From Phenylobacterium sp. CCH9-H3 (lineage in GTDB: Bacteria; Pseudomonadota; Alphaproteobacteria; Caulobacterales; Caulobacteraceae), in assembly GCF_001557235.1 (NCBI RefSeq), contig NZ_LSJI01000273.1, forward strand, positions 1 to 33,684: a stretch of DNA of 33,684 bases, read 5' to 3'. The notes beneath the pieces were generated by a model. That model was not told the origin of the DNA, did no database searches, and saw only the letters and a program-made list of their open reading frames with translations. A program made the position numbers and the translations under genes. Positions within the stretch are counted from its first letter, which is position 1, and every line of letters starts with the position of its first letter. Shown here in pieces: positions 7,701-14,613 of the stretch.

Positions 7701-8464
7701 GGGGCGGTCGGCTGCACGTGCTGGAGCTGACCACGGCGCTCGCGGCCCGGCCCCTGTTCACGGTCGAGGCGCCGCCAGGCTTCAGGCTCTCGGACGCGAC
7801 CGTCACGCCGATGGGCGGCGACCTGCTGGTGACCTACACGACGGATCAGGCGCCGCCGTTGGAGCGTCCACCCGCGCCGGCGGACGACTACGACACGCCC
7901 TACTGCCTGACCGAGCGTGTGACGTGGCTGGAGCTTCGCGATGGCCGGACGGGCGCGCGCAAGGCGGCGCGGGAGATCCGGGGTCTCGGGGTGGTCACGG
8001 CGCTGGGTCAGGCGGACGGCACGGTGCTGTTGGGCGGCTCCAGCCGGGACGCCTGCGGGCAGGAGGGCCGGGCGACGGTCCTGGCGGCCACGCCCCGCCT
8101 GGAGACCCGCACGCTCTACCGCGACGACAGCCTGGGCGCATCCGACGTGCGGGCGCTGGCCCCCCTGCCGGGCGGGCGGACGTTCGTGGCCGCCAGCAAG
8201 GAGAACGTGGTGACCCTGCGCCGTCCCGACGTCGCGGCGGCGGCCCGGGCGAACCCCTACGCCGTCCTGCCCTTCACCAGCACCTTCTCGGGCCTCGTGG
8301 TGACGCTGGACCGAAGGGGCATCCCCTCCGCGCCGACGCTGCTGGACTCAGGCTCGAACATCTACGTCACCGCGGCCGACGCCAGCCGGCCCGGCGACAT
8401 CCTGCTGGGCGGGGCCCTGGCCGGACAGGCGGCGATCTTCCACCTGTCCGAAGGCGGGCGCTGA
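4787..8464 (+). CDS. large exported CHAT-domain (caspase-like) protein
   Basis: A 1225-residue protein. Residues 1-35 look like a signal peptide (MTLVPRHWFVRRSLAGWLL, ending near SVASEA). Residues about 40-330 are Ala/Leu-rich helices in TPR-like pairs, and 420-460 has charged helix. The CHAT domain spans about 560-820 with the expected catalytic pair His674 (SFATHGLI) and Cys725 (ALSACNTA), then LATLWPVNS and the terminal FWAPFVVLGDGG. CHAT proteins are caspase/separase-clan cysteine peptidases. About 400 residues after it are beta-rich with no family I recognise, possibly a propeller. AGGTGGAG 7-8 bases upstream supports ATG 4787; its start overlaps that of the divergent serine protease. 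If exported, it would work outside the cytoplasm, unlike the better-known cytoplasmic CHAT effectors. Confidence 0.88.
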   Translation: MTLVPRHWFVRRSLAGWLLVTSVFCSLPQPSVASEAVAPRSADGAAYLRHQVLAAKGLQARGEAGALDEVLDRTLSMVAAVDRPEAAPALLATTVAEVLAILVETDRTERAWGLYRAGGSALARLLPPSTPEAVAYRLTEASLLERMGDLKGAAGVLETTVAALQTLEGDAAARRRLLGRALSQRAAVCAGLGDMDCARGALAEHPDGALYGAGGRAPATADEVSYLVARSLVASLGGQADPVTAQALSRPLGFEPAPGRAAALAAHRQAGVALALEPGPKRRAAMIALGERLRQAAWRKPGALEQLLVQLTLAEAGGDGGLGAEAAFDLMQIAGRSGHTFDADALAQLSQARDEMGRRTAHQALRLRARRDRLEREQIQKVLEAAAGASPAPSPLSHDAATRLLIRDFDVRIARADAEAAKAGVRREPGLAPLGRLQATLSPGEAVLAMTPTAGGFAYMCVRKDAATYSVAAGDPMRVRLDTRLVQAALTATHAPSERLDIQFPAEASVRLYDAMIRPFERCLKPGDRIVWLSGVAGSALPLSALLSAPPPKIAGGYDLAAADWLVRRHAISYAGSAEAILAARTARGVSADFDFLGVGDPVLRPKAGEDPARLLLRGTRLDSLAPLPETRDELEASAKGFRAARVLVQDAATERNLRGEMVGAYRHLSFATHGLIREDLQGLSEPALVLTPVDAVDPADDGLLTASEIADMNLRAAFVALSACNTANFDLTQFAQDLPALASAFAVAGVPATLATLWPVNSEAGKRVVTDLFAGLRETGAGPADALAQAQRRLLAAPPERAYLHPRFWAPFVVLGDGGPAVQASPPAKSLRAVEVLTRTGGEVLDVERTSAGVATQFISDADARGRHGAAVRVATTEGAEIWRLDDRAGGASRFGVNFDGRRLVGGYRLGPAGRYAPVVQAYENGAAAGSWQGTGLAKVDAFILGGAARGPEAAVIAVGELNLRDPPEAGGGRLHVLELTTALAARPLFTVEAPPGFRLSDATVTPMGGDLLVTYTTDQAPPLERPPAPADDYDTPYCLTERVTWLELRDGRTGARKAAREIRGLGVVTALGQADGTVLLGGSSRDACGQEGRATVLAATPRLETRTLYRDDSLGASDVRALAPLPGGRTFVAASKENVVTLRRPDVAAAARANPYAVLPFTSTFSGLVVTLDRRGIPSAPTLLDSGSNIYVTAADASRPGDILLGGALAGQAAIFHLSEGGR
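4823..4850 (-). promoter_or_regulatory. candidate promoter of the serine protease gene
   Basis: Reading the minus strand, TTGTGAC (4850-4844) and GCTAGGCT (4830-4823) are separated by 13 bases. This resembles the Caulobacter housekeeping pattern TTGaCgS-N10-14-GCTAnAwC, with GCTA intact. It would start transcription about 30 bases before the protease ATG at 4788 and lies inside the CHAT signal-peptide coding sequence, as it must because the two genes have no intergenic space. Confidence 0.3.
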
Positions 8465-8467
8465 GGA

Positions 8468-9268
8468 TCAGTAGGGGCTCTGGGCCACGATCTCGGCCTC
8501 GGCGGCGCACTTGGCGGCGTCGAGCGCCGGGGCGGTCTTGCGGGCGGCGGCGACCTCCTTGCGGACGGCCTCCAGGTCCTTGCGGAACTCGGGCTTGCCG
8601 TGCAGGGCGGCGACCATCATCGAGCCGTTGGCCCAGCCCATGTAGACCGAGTTGAGGTTGTGCACCCCGCAGACCAGGCGGCTTTCGCCATAGGCGCGGG
8701 CCCGCGACATGATCGGCGTCGCCCGGTCCGGCGCGATCTCGGCCAGCAGCAGGCCGACCGCCCAGCCCCAGGTGTTGTGGCCGGACGGATAGTCCGGGCT
8801 CTTGGCCAGGGCGTCCGACTTGGCGATGCAGATATTCCCGTCGTCGATCAGATAGGGCCGCTGGCGCTTGTAGATGTCCTTGGGCCGGTTCGTGGTCGCG
8901 CTGGCGTCGCGGCCGACCCGGGCGAAGAGGGCGTAGGTCTTCGGCGCGTTCTGTGGGGTGAGTTCGGCCCCCAGGGCGCAGCTCATGGTCTTGAGGATGC
9001 CGACGGAATTGTCGTCGGCCTTGGCCATCTCCCAGCGCGGCGTGCCCTCCAGCTTGCGGGTCTGGAGATAGACGGTGCGGTCGGCCTCGTAGCGGGTCGT
9101 GCCGGGCACGGGGGCAGGCGGCAGCACCTTGTAGGTGTCGAGGTCTTCGGGGGTCAGGTAGGGCGCGATCGCGACCGGGAGCGGCGCTTTCGGCGGCGTC
9201 TTCGGCGCTTCACCGGCGCCCAGCAGCCCCACGGCGCAGACCGACGTCACCAGTAGCCTCAACCGCAT
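8468..9268 (-). CDS. class A acid phosphatase homologue (PAP2 family)
   Basis: A 266-residue exported protein resembling PhoN/PhoC class A non-specific acid phosphatases. The three PAP2 motifs are visible: K-x6-RP as Lys130 to Arg137-Pro138 (KDIYKRQRP), PSGH at 161-164 (PDYPSGHNTWGWA) and SR-x-x-x-G-x-H at 196-203 (SRLVCGVH). The final Asp that normally follows four residues after this His is Ser207 here, so activity may be altered. The N terminus MRLRLLVTSVCAVGLLGAG is a signal peptide. ATG 9268 was chosen because GGAGGG lies 4 bases upstream; the longer frame to 9964 has no support. It would release phosphate from periplasmic organic phosphates. It is convergent with the CHAT gene, 3 bases apart. 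Confidence 0.82.
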   Translation of the reverse strand: MRLRLLVTSVCAVGLLGAGEAPKTPPKAPLPVAIAPYLTPEDLDTYKVLPPAPVPGTTRYEADRTVYLQTRKLEGTPRWEMAKADDNSVGILKTMSCALGAELTPQNAPKTYALFARVGRDASATTNRPKDIYKRQRPYLIDDGNICIAKSDALAKSPDYPSGHNTWGWAVGLLLAEIAPDRATPIMSRARAYGESRLVCGVHNLNSVYMGWANGSMMVAALHGKPEFRKDLEAVRKEVAAARKTAPALDAAKCAAEAEIVAQSPY

Positions 9269-9331
9269 CGCGCCCTCCAAGCTGACCCGGCCGGTGTCGC
9301 AGAGCGGGGCGGCGGATTCAACCGCCATAGG

Positions 9332-9359
9332 AAAACGGCCGGGGATCGCTCCCCGGCCG
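9332..9359 (-). terminator. intrinsic terminator after the DHS-like gene
   Basis: A perfect 10-bp stem, CGGCCGGGGA with TCCCCGGCCG (9336-9345 and 9350-9359), closes a 4-base loop. On the minus strand it is followed at once by TTTTCC. It lies 8 bases beyond the stop of the deoxyhypusine-synthase-like gene (9367), so it fits a Rho-independent terminator separating that gene from the phosphatase gene. Confidence 0.8.
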
Positions 9360-9366
9360 CCGCATC

Positions 9367-10419
9367 CTACTTCGCGAACAGGTCCGCCCAGCGGCGCTTC
9401 TTGCGGTTCTTGTGCGCGCCGCGGTGCCAGGCGTCCGAGGCGATCAGCGGCACCACCGTGGTGGCCTCCGCGAACACCATCTGCTCCCAGGTCACGTCGA
9501 CCTTGCCCCAGGAGCAGGCCTCCTTGAGGGTCGAGGACGAGCAGGCGCCGTCGCGCACGTCGGCCACCGTGATCTGGACGGCGTACTTGTGCATGTCCAC
9601 CTCGTGGCCGAGGATCTCGGCGCAGACCACGGTGTCCTGCGCGAAGTTCTTCGGAACGCCGCCGCCGACCATGAAGAGGCCGGTCGCGCCCGCCTTCAGC
9701 TTGATCTCGGTCAGCTCGCGGAAGTCCGCGACCGCATCGATGGTGAGGTAGGGCTTGCCGGCCTTCATCCGCTCCACCTGGTGCTTCACCAGGCCGAAGC
9801 CGGCCGAAGAGTCCACGAAGGCCGGGCAGAAGATCGGCACGCCCTCGCGATAGGCGACCTCCACCAGGCTGTCGGGCTTCTTGGCGTTCCCGGCGGCCAG
9901 CCACTTGCCCATCTCGTGGATGAACTCGCGGCTGGAATAGGGGCGCGGCTCCAGCAGTTCGCACAGCTCGTAGATCGTGCCGTCGCAGTTCTGGAGCTCT
10001 TCCTCGTCGATGTAGGTGTCGTAGATGCGGTCGATGTACATCTCGCGCAGCTCACGGTCGTCGACGGTGGAGTCGGCCTGGTAGTGCTTGAAGCCCAGGG
10101 CTTCGAAGAAATCCATGTCGACGATGGAGGCGCCGGTCGCGACGATCGCGTCGATCATCCCGTACTTCACCATGTCGCGGTAGATGTGCATGCAGCCGCC
10201 CGCCGACGTGGAGCCGGCCAGGGTCAGCCAGGTCGAGCACTCGGCGTCCTCCAGCGACATCGACCAGATGTCGGCGGCGCGCGCGGTGTCGCGGCTGGTG
10301 AAGCTCATCTTGCGCATGGCGTCGATGACGGGGCGGGCGTCGTACTGGTCGATCGCCACGTGCTCGACGGTGTTGGCCAGCAGCTCGGCCTTGCGGTTGG
10401 TGTTCGCCGGAGCGTTCAT
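9367..10419 (-). CDS. deoxyhypusine synthase-like polyamine enzyme
   Basis: A 350-residue member of the deoxyhypusine synthase family, close to the usual length. Lys306 in ACSWGKVDV matches the lysine that forms the imine intermediate in the human enzyme (VSWGKI block), followed by FAEATTVVPLIASDAW. Other family blocks include LAGSTSAGG near 68-76, MVGGGVPKNF near 250-259 and a short basic C terminus. Bacteria lack eIF5A, so true deoxyhypusine synthesis is unlikely; bacterial relatives are thought to make homospermidine or guanidino-polyamines by NAD-dependent aminobutyl transfer. Its position after a PLP ornithine/lysine-type decarboxylase on the same strand supports a polyamine role in the cytoplasm. 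The product is inference. Confidence 0.88.
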   Translation of the reverse strand: MNAPANTNRKAELLANTVEHVAIDQYDARPVIDAMRKMSFTSRDTARAADIWSMSLEDAECSTWLTLAGSTSAGGCMHIYRDMVKYGMIDAIVATGASIVDMDFFEALGFKHYQADSTVDDRELREMYIDRIYDTYIDEEELQNCDGTIYELCELLEPRPYSSREFIHEMGKWLAAGNAKKPDSLVEVAYREGVPIFCPAFVDSSAGFGLVKHQVERMKAGKPYLTIDAVADFRELTEIKLKAGATGLFMVGGGVPKNFAQDTVVCAEILGHEVDMHKYAVQITVADVRDGACSSSTLKEACSWGKVDVTWEQMVFAEATTVVPLIASDAWHRGAHKNRKKRRWADLFAK

Positions 10420-10452
10420 CTTCTGAAGTTCCCTTCTGAGGGTGATCGCCCG

Positions 10453-10499
10453 TCGGAAAACAGAAAGGCGCGACCGGGACGGAGCGACCGGCCGCGCCT
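10453..10499 (-). terminator. intrinsic terminator between decarboxylase and DHS-like genes
   Basis: Arms AGGCGCG-a-CCGG (10466-10477) and CCGG-c-CGCGCCT (10488-10499) form an 11-pair stem with one internal mismatch and a 10-base loop. On the minus strand the stem is followed by TTTCTGTTTTCC. It is 25 bases past the decarboxylase stop and about 47 bases before the DHS-like ATG, so transcription of the second gene either reads through or starts again in the short gap. Confidence 0.75.
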
Positions 10500-10523
10500 A
10501 TAACACTTGAAAAGCGTCAGTTG

Positions 10524-11798
10524 TTACCGCTTGCGGCGGCTCTTTCCCGCGCGGCCCTTCGGACGCGAGAGGCGGACGACCTTGCTGCGCTCGTCCTCCT
10601 GCTGCTCGCGCGGCAGGCGGATGTTGCGGCCGGCCAGGCCGAACATGGAGGCCATGGGCGCATCCGAAACCTCCACGGTCTCGGCGTCGCCGAAGCCGTT
10701 GAAGCGGGTGTTCATGGCCACCCCATAGGCGCCCAGCATCCCGATCTCGACGTAGTCGCCCTCGCGGATGTCTTCCGGCAGCCAGAACGGGCCCGGCATG
10801 TGGTCGAGGCTGTCGCAGGTGGGACCATAGAAGCGGAAGGGCTTCAGCGGCCCGTCCACCTCGTGCGCCTCTTCGCCTTCGCCGCGGTACAGCTTCACCG
10901 GAAAGGGCCACTTCACGTGCGCCGCATCGAACAGCGAGCCGTAGCTGCCGTCGTTGAGGTACAGCGCGTCGCCCTTCTTGAGCTCCACCTTGGTGAGGAT
11001 CGAGGAGGCCTCGGCCACCAGCGCCCGGCCGGGTTCGCACCACAGCTCGGTCGTCTCGTGGACGCTCATCTCGGCGAAGCCGCGATGGATGCTGTCGGCG
11101 TAGTCGGCCATGCCGGGCGGAACCATGCCCGGATAGACCGACGGGAAGCCGCCGCCCACGTCCACGATGTCGACCATGACGCCGGCGCGCACGATGGCGC
11201 GGTTCGCCTGGGCCATGGCCGCCTGGTAGGCGGTCGGCCGCATGCACTGGCTGCCCACGTGGAAGGAGACGCCCATCTTGCCCTGGGTGGCGCGCCGGGC
11301 GGCGAGCAGCAGCGAGGGAGCCTCGTGCGCGTCGACGCCGAACTTGCCGGAGAGCGAATAGGACGCGCCTTCCGCCGTCACCGCCAGGCGGACGATCAGC
11401 GTCAGGTCCTTGGCGCCGTCGGTCGCCTCGAGGATCTTCTGCAGCTCCTCGTGCGTGTCGAAGGAGAACGTCGTCACGCCATAGCGATGGTACGCCTCGG
11501 CGATGGCCTTGCGGCTCTTCACCGGGTGCATGAACGCCATGCGCGCGCCCGGGGCGAACTGGTGAACCAGTTCGATCTCGGGGACCGACGCCACGTCGAA
11601 CGAATTCACGCCGGCCTTCACCAGGGCCTCGATGACCCACGGCGAAGGGTTCGCCTTCACAGCGTAGAAAACGTCGCCTTGAAACTTGTCCTGGAACCAG
11701 CGCGCCGCTACGGCCACCACGCCCGGCCGCGCAAAGGCGACAGGACGCTCCGGGGACCGCTCACGGACCAGGTCCAGGGGCGTATGGTACGTCTGCAC
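10524..11798 (-). CDS. PLP-dependent ornithine/lysine-type decarboxylase
   Basis: A 424-residue fold-type III (alanine-racemase-like) decarboxylase of the eukaryotic ODC group. The PLP lysine is Lys48 in FYAVKANPSPW; His180 in FHVGSQC stacks on the cofactor in relatives; GGGFP is at 215-219, EPGR at 255-258, and the catalytic Cys328 is in YGPTCDSLDHM. The C-terminal 25 residues are strongly basic (RPKGRAGKSRRKR), an extension beyond the usual fold. The GTG at 11798 gives the start MQTYHTPLDLVRER; longer frames run into the divergent phnC gene. It should make putrescine from ornithine (or cadaverine from lysine; diaminopropionate-type substrates not excluded) to feed the DHS-like enzyme next to it. 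Confidence 0.88.
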   Translation of the reverse strand: MQTYHTPLDLVRERSPERPVAFARPGVVAVAARWFQDKFQGDVFYAVKANPSPWVIEALVKAGVNSFDVASVPEIELVHQFAPGARMAFMHPVKSRKAIAEAYHRYGVTTFSFDTHEELQKILEATDGAKDLTLIVRLAVTAEGASYSLSGKFGVDAHEAPSLLLAARRATQGKMGVSFHVGSQCMRPTAYQAAMAQANRAIVRAGVMVDIVDVGGGFPSVYPGMVPPGMADYADSIHRGFAEMSVHETTELWCEPGRALVAEASSILTKVELKKGDALYLNDGSYGSLFDAAHVKWPFPVKLYRGEGEEAHEVDGPLKPFRFYGPTCDSLDHMPGPFWLPEDIREGDYVEIGMLGAYGVAMNTRFNGFGDAETVEVSDAPMASMFGLAGRNIRLPREQQEDERSKVVRLSRPKGRAGKSRRKR

Positions 11799-12002
11799 CT
11801 CACGCAACCCCCAACGGATTGTTGAACCCAGACCGGCGTTAGCAGCGCTTTTGAGGACATCGGGTCCGCCGGAAGGCGCGCATTTAGGGACTTTGGACGG
11901 GCATGTAAAGTCTTCGTGTGTGCGACGGCTTCGCGCGGTAGACCCGATGGGGCCGGCCGTGCCATGAAGCCGGGCTACTACGGGAAAGCTCCGACAACCC
12001 TC

Positions 12003-12797
12003 ATGCCTGACGCCGCCGTTCTGTCGATACGGAACGTCTCCAAGACCTTCGGCCAGCGCCGCGCCCTCGACGGGGTGTCGCTGGAAGCCACGAAGGGCGA
12101 GATGATCGCCCTCATCGGGCCCTCCGGGTCGGGGAAATCCACCCTCCTGCGCTCGATCAGCGCGCTCCAGACCATCGACGCCGGCCCCGGCGAGATCGTG
12201 GCCTTCGGCGGCCCGGTCCAGAAGGACGGCCGGATCGATTCGAACGTGCGCAAGACGCGCACCCGGATCGGGATGATCTTCCAGCAGTTCAACCTGGTGG
12301 GCCGGCTCAGCCTGTTCACCAACGTGGCGCTGGGCTCGCTGGGCCGGATCAACTTCTGGCAGGCCGCGCTGGGCGTCTGGCCGGCCGAGACCAAGCAGGC
12401 GGCCATGGCGGCCCTGCACCGGTTCGGCGTGTCCGACTACGCCACCCAGCGCGCCAATACGCTGTCCGGCGGCCAGCAGCAGCGGGGCGCCATCGCCCGC
12501 GCGCTGGTCCAGAAGGCCAAGATCATCCTGGCCGACGAGCCCGTCGCCTCGCTGGATCCCGTCTCGGCCCGGCGGGTGATGGAAATCCTGCGCGAGCTCA
12601 ACAAGAACGACGGCCTGACCGTCCTCGTCACCCTGCACCAGGTGGACTACGCGCTGCGCTATTGCGACCGCGTGGTGGCGCTGAAGGCCGGCAAGGTCGT
12701 CTACGACGGCCCCTCGGGCGGCCTGAAGCGCGAACAACTCATCGACATCTACGGCCCCGAATTCGAGGACGTCTTCTGGGAAGGAGCGCCCACATGA
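12003..12797 (+). CDS. phnC: phosphonate/phosphate-type ABC importer ATPase
   Basis: A 264-residue ABC ATPase of the PhnC group. Walker A is GPSGSGKST (39-47), the Q-loop is FQQFN near 93-97, the signature is LSGGQQQR at 154-161, Walker B is IILADEPVASLD ending at 185, and the switch His is His212. ATG 12003 gives the family-like start MPDAAVLSIRNVSKTFG; an in-frame ATG at 11964 would add 13 residues and neither start has a convincing ribosome-binding site. The stop overlaps phnD as ATGA. It would power import of phosphonate, phosphite or phosphate-like anions at the inner membrane. No C-P lyase gene follows, so phosphate or phosphite are as likely as phosphonate. Confidence 0.88.
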   Translation: MPDAAVLSIRNVSKTFGQRRALDGVSLEATKGEMIALIGPSGSGKSTLLRSISALQTIDAGPGEIVAFGGPVQKDGRIDSNVRKTRTRIGMIFQQFNLVGRLSLFTNVALGSLGRINFWQAALGVWPAETKQAAMAALHRFGVSDYATQRANTLSGGQQQRGAIARALVQKAKIILADEPVASLDPVSARRVMEILRELNKNDGLTVLVTLHQVDYALRYCDRVVALKAGKVVYDGPSGGLKREQLIDIYGPEFEDVFWEGAPT

Positions 12798-13816
12798 TCC
12801 GCCGCACCCTCATCCTCACCCTGAGCGCCGCCGCCCTGGCCCTCGCCGCCTGTGGCGAGCCCGCCGAGAAGAAGGCCGAGGACGGAAAGCTCACGGAGCT
12901 GACGTTCTCGATCCTGTCGGCCGAGAACCAGACGTCCATGGAGCCGCTCTGGGCGCCGCTGCTGGCCGACATGTCCGACCAGATCGGCATGAAGGTGAAG
13001 CCCTATTTCGCCACCAACTACACCTCGCTGGTGGAGGCCATGCGCTTCAACCAGGTGCAGATGGGCTGGTTCTCGGCGTCTCCGGCGCTGCAGGCCGTGC
13101 GGCGCGCCGACGCCGAGGTGCTGGGCCGCGTGGTCGATGCCGGCGGCGACGCCACCTACAAGTCCGTGCTGATCGTGCGCAAGGGCAGCGGCATCACCCT
13201 CGACAAGGTGCTGAAGTGCGACAAGTCCCTGTCGTTCGGCCTGGGCGACACCCAGTCCACCTCGGGCACCCTGGCGCCGATGACCTATCTGTTCACGCCC
13301 AAGGGCATCGAGCCGAACAAGTGCTTCAAGTCGGTGCGCTCGGCCAGCCACCAGGCCAACGCCTTCTCGGTGGCCAACGGCGTCGTGGACGTGGCGACCA
13401 ACAACAGCGTCGGCATGATCTTCTTCGCCCGGCAGAGCCCTGAGCTGGCCGCCAAGGTCGAGACGATCTGGTCCTCCCCGCCGCTGCCCGAGAGCTCGAT
13501 CGTGGTGCGCAGGGACCTGGATCCGGCCCTGAAGGAAAAGATCCGCCAGTTCTTCCTCACCTACGGCACCGGCTCCGATGAAAAGGCCGCCAAGCAGCGC
13601 GAGGTGCTGAAGGGCCTGGCCTATGGCGGCTTCCGGCCGGCCGACAATTCCTATCTCGACCCCGTGCGGGAGATGGAGGCCAGCGAGGCGCTCGCGGCCG
13701 CCAAGCGGTCGGGCGACCAGGCCCGGATCGCCAAGGCCCAGGCCGAGTTCGAGAAAGTCAGCGCCGAAGCGGCCCGCACGCGCGCGCTCGAACCCGTCCC
13801 GGCGCCGGCGCAATGA
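12794..13816 (+). CDS. phnD: PhnD-type substrate-binding lipoprotein
   Basis: A 340-residue binding protein. The N terminus MIRRTLILTLSAAALALAAC ends in a lipobox (LAAC, Cys20), so it should be anchored in the periplasm. Family features include LTFSILSAENQ at the start of the mature domain, a long ligand-binding region with LGDTQSTSGTLAPMTYL (PhnD proteins have a Ser-Thr-Ser-Gly loop for the anion) and VVDVATNNSV. A helical, Lys/Ala/Glu-rich tail of about 45 residues follows the domain. GAAGGAG lies about 9 bases upstream inside phnC. It delivers the anion to PhnE; the exact ligand is not decided by sequence. Its stop overlaps phnE as ATGA (13813-13816). Confidence 0.88.
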   Translation: MIRRTLILTLSAAALALAACGEPAEKKAEDGKLTELTFSILSAENQTSMEPLWAPLLADMSDQIGMKVKPYFATNYTSLVEAMRFNQVQMGWFSASPALQAVRRADAEVLGRVVDAGGDATYKSVLIVRKGSGITLDKVLKCDKSLSFGLGDTQSTSGTLAPMTYLFTPKGIEPNKCFKSVRSASHQANAFSVANGVVDVATNNSVGMIFFARQSPELAAKVETIWSSPPLPESSIVVRRDLDPALKEKIRQFFLTYGTGSDEKAAKQREVLKGLAYGGFRPADNSYLDPVREMEASEALAAAKRSGDQARIAKAQAEFEKVSAEAARTRALEPVPAPAQ

Positions 13817-14613
13817 GCGTGTCGTCCGCGGTTCCGCCCGCCCCGAAACGCAGCCTCGCGCAGCGGGCCCCGGACCTCGTCCTTTGGGGCGGCCTGATCG
13901 TCCTGCTCGCCATCGCCTTCCGGCCGGCCGAACTCAGCAAGTTCCCGCTGCTGTTCACCAATTCGGGCAACATGCAGGAGCTGGGCCGGGGCTTCATCAA
14001 GCCCGACTTCACCCAGTGGCGGCTCTATGTCTCGATGATGTGGCTGACGGTGCAGATGGCGCTGTGGGGCACGACCATCGCCATCCTGGCGGCCGCGCCC
14101 CTGGGCCTGCTGGCCTCGCGCAACATCACACCCGCCTTCATCCAGATTCCCGTCCGGCGCTTCCTCGACATCGTGCGGTCCGTTCCCGACCTGGTGATCG
14201 GCATGATCTTCCTGGTGGCCGTGGGCCCCGGACCGTTCGCCGGCGTGATGGCCCTGGCCATCGGCACGTCGGGCGTGCTGGCCAAGCTGTTCTCCGAGGC
14301 GGTGGAATCCATCGACCGCGGGCCCGTCGAGGGCGTGCGCGCCACCGGCGGCCACAAGCTGCACGAGATCGTCTGGGGCGTGATCCCCCAGGTCGCGCCC
14401 CTGTGGACCAGCTATGCGCTGTACCGGTTCGAATCCAACAGCCGCAGCGCCACGGTGCTGGGCCTCATCGGCGCCGGCGGCATCGGCCAGGTGCTGTTCG
14501 ATAGCCTGAACGCGTTCGCCTATTCGAACACGGCGGCCATCGTGGTGGTGATCATCGTCGCGGTCAGCCTGATCGACATGCTGAGCCAGGCGATCCGCAG
14601 CCGCCTTCTCTAG
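13813..14613 (+). CDS. phnE: PhnE-type ABC importer permease
   Basis: A 266-residue inner-membrane permease with about six hydrophobic helices, the first near residues 22-40 (LVLWGGLIVLLAIAF). The EAA-type loop that docks on the ATPase is visible as EGVRATGGHKLHEIVWGVIP near residue 175. The C terminus has LIGAGGIGQVLFDS, common in PhnE proteins. Only one permease gene is present, so a homodimer is expected. It forms a tight three-gene unit with phnC and phnD through two ATGA overlaps. Its TAG stop overlaps the convergent Nudix stop on CTAG (14610-14613), so no terminator exists between them. Confidence 0.9.
   Translation: MSVSSAVPPAPKRSLAQRAPDLVLWGGLIVLLAIAFRPAELSKFPLLFTNSGNMQELGRGFIKPDFTQWRLYVSMMWLTVQMALWGTTIAILAAAPLGLLASRNITPAFIQIPVRRFLDIVRSVPDLVIGMIFLVAVGPGPFAGVMALAIGTSGVLAKLFSEAVESIDRGPVEGVRATGGHKLHEIVWGVIPQVAPLWTSYALYRFESNSRSATVLGLIGAGGIGQVLFDSLNAFAYSNTAAIVVVIIVAVSLIDMLSQAIRSRLL

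Noticed and set aside
9268..9964. N-terminal extension of the acid phosphatase frame up to 9964
   Set aside because: It overlaps the DHS-like gene in another frame and crosses its terminator; the start at 9268 has a strong ribosome-binding site and a signal peptide.
11799..12002. Pho box or clear promoter between the decarboxylase and phnC
   Set aside because: I looked for TGTCA/TGACA pairs and -35/-10 patterns and found none convincing.
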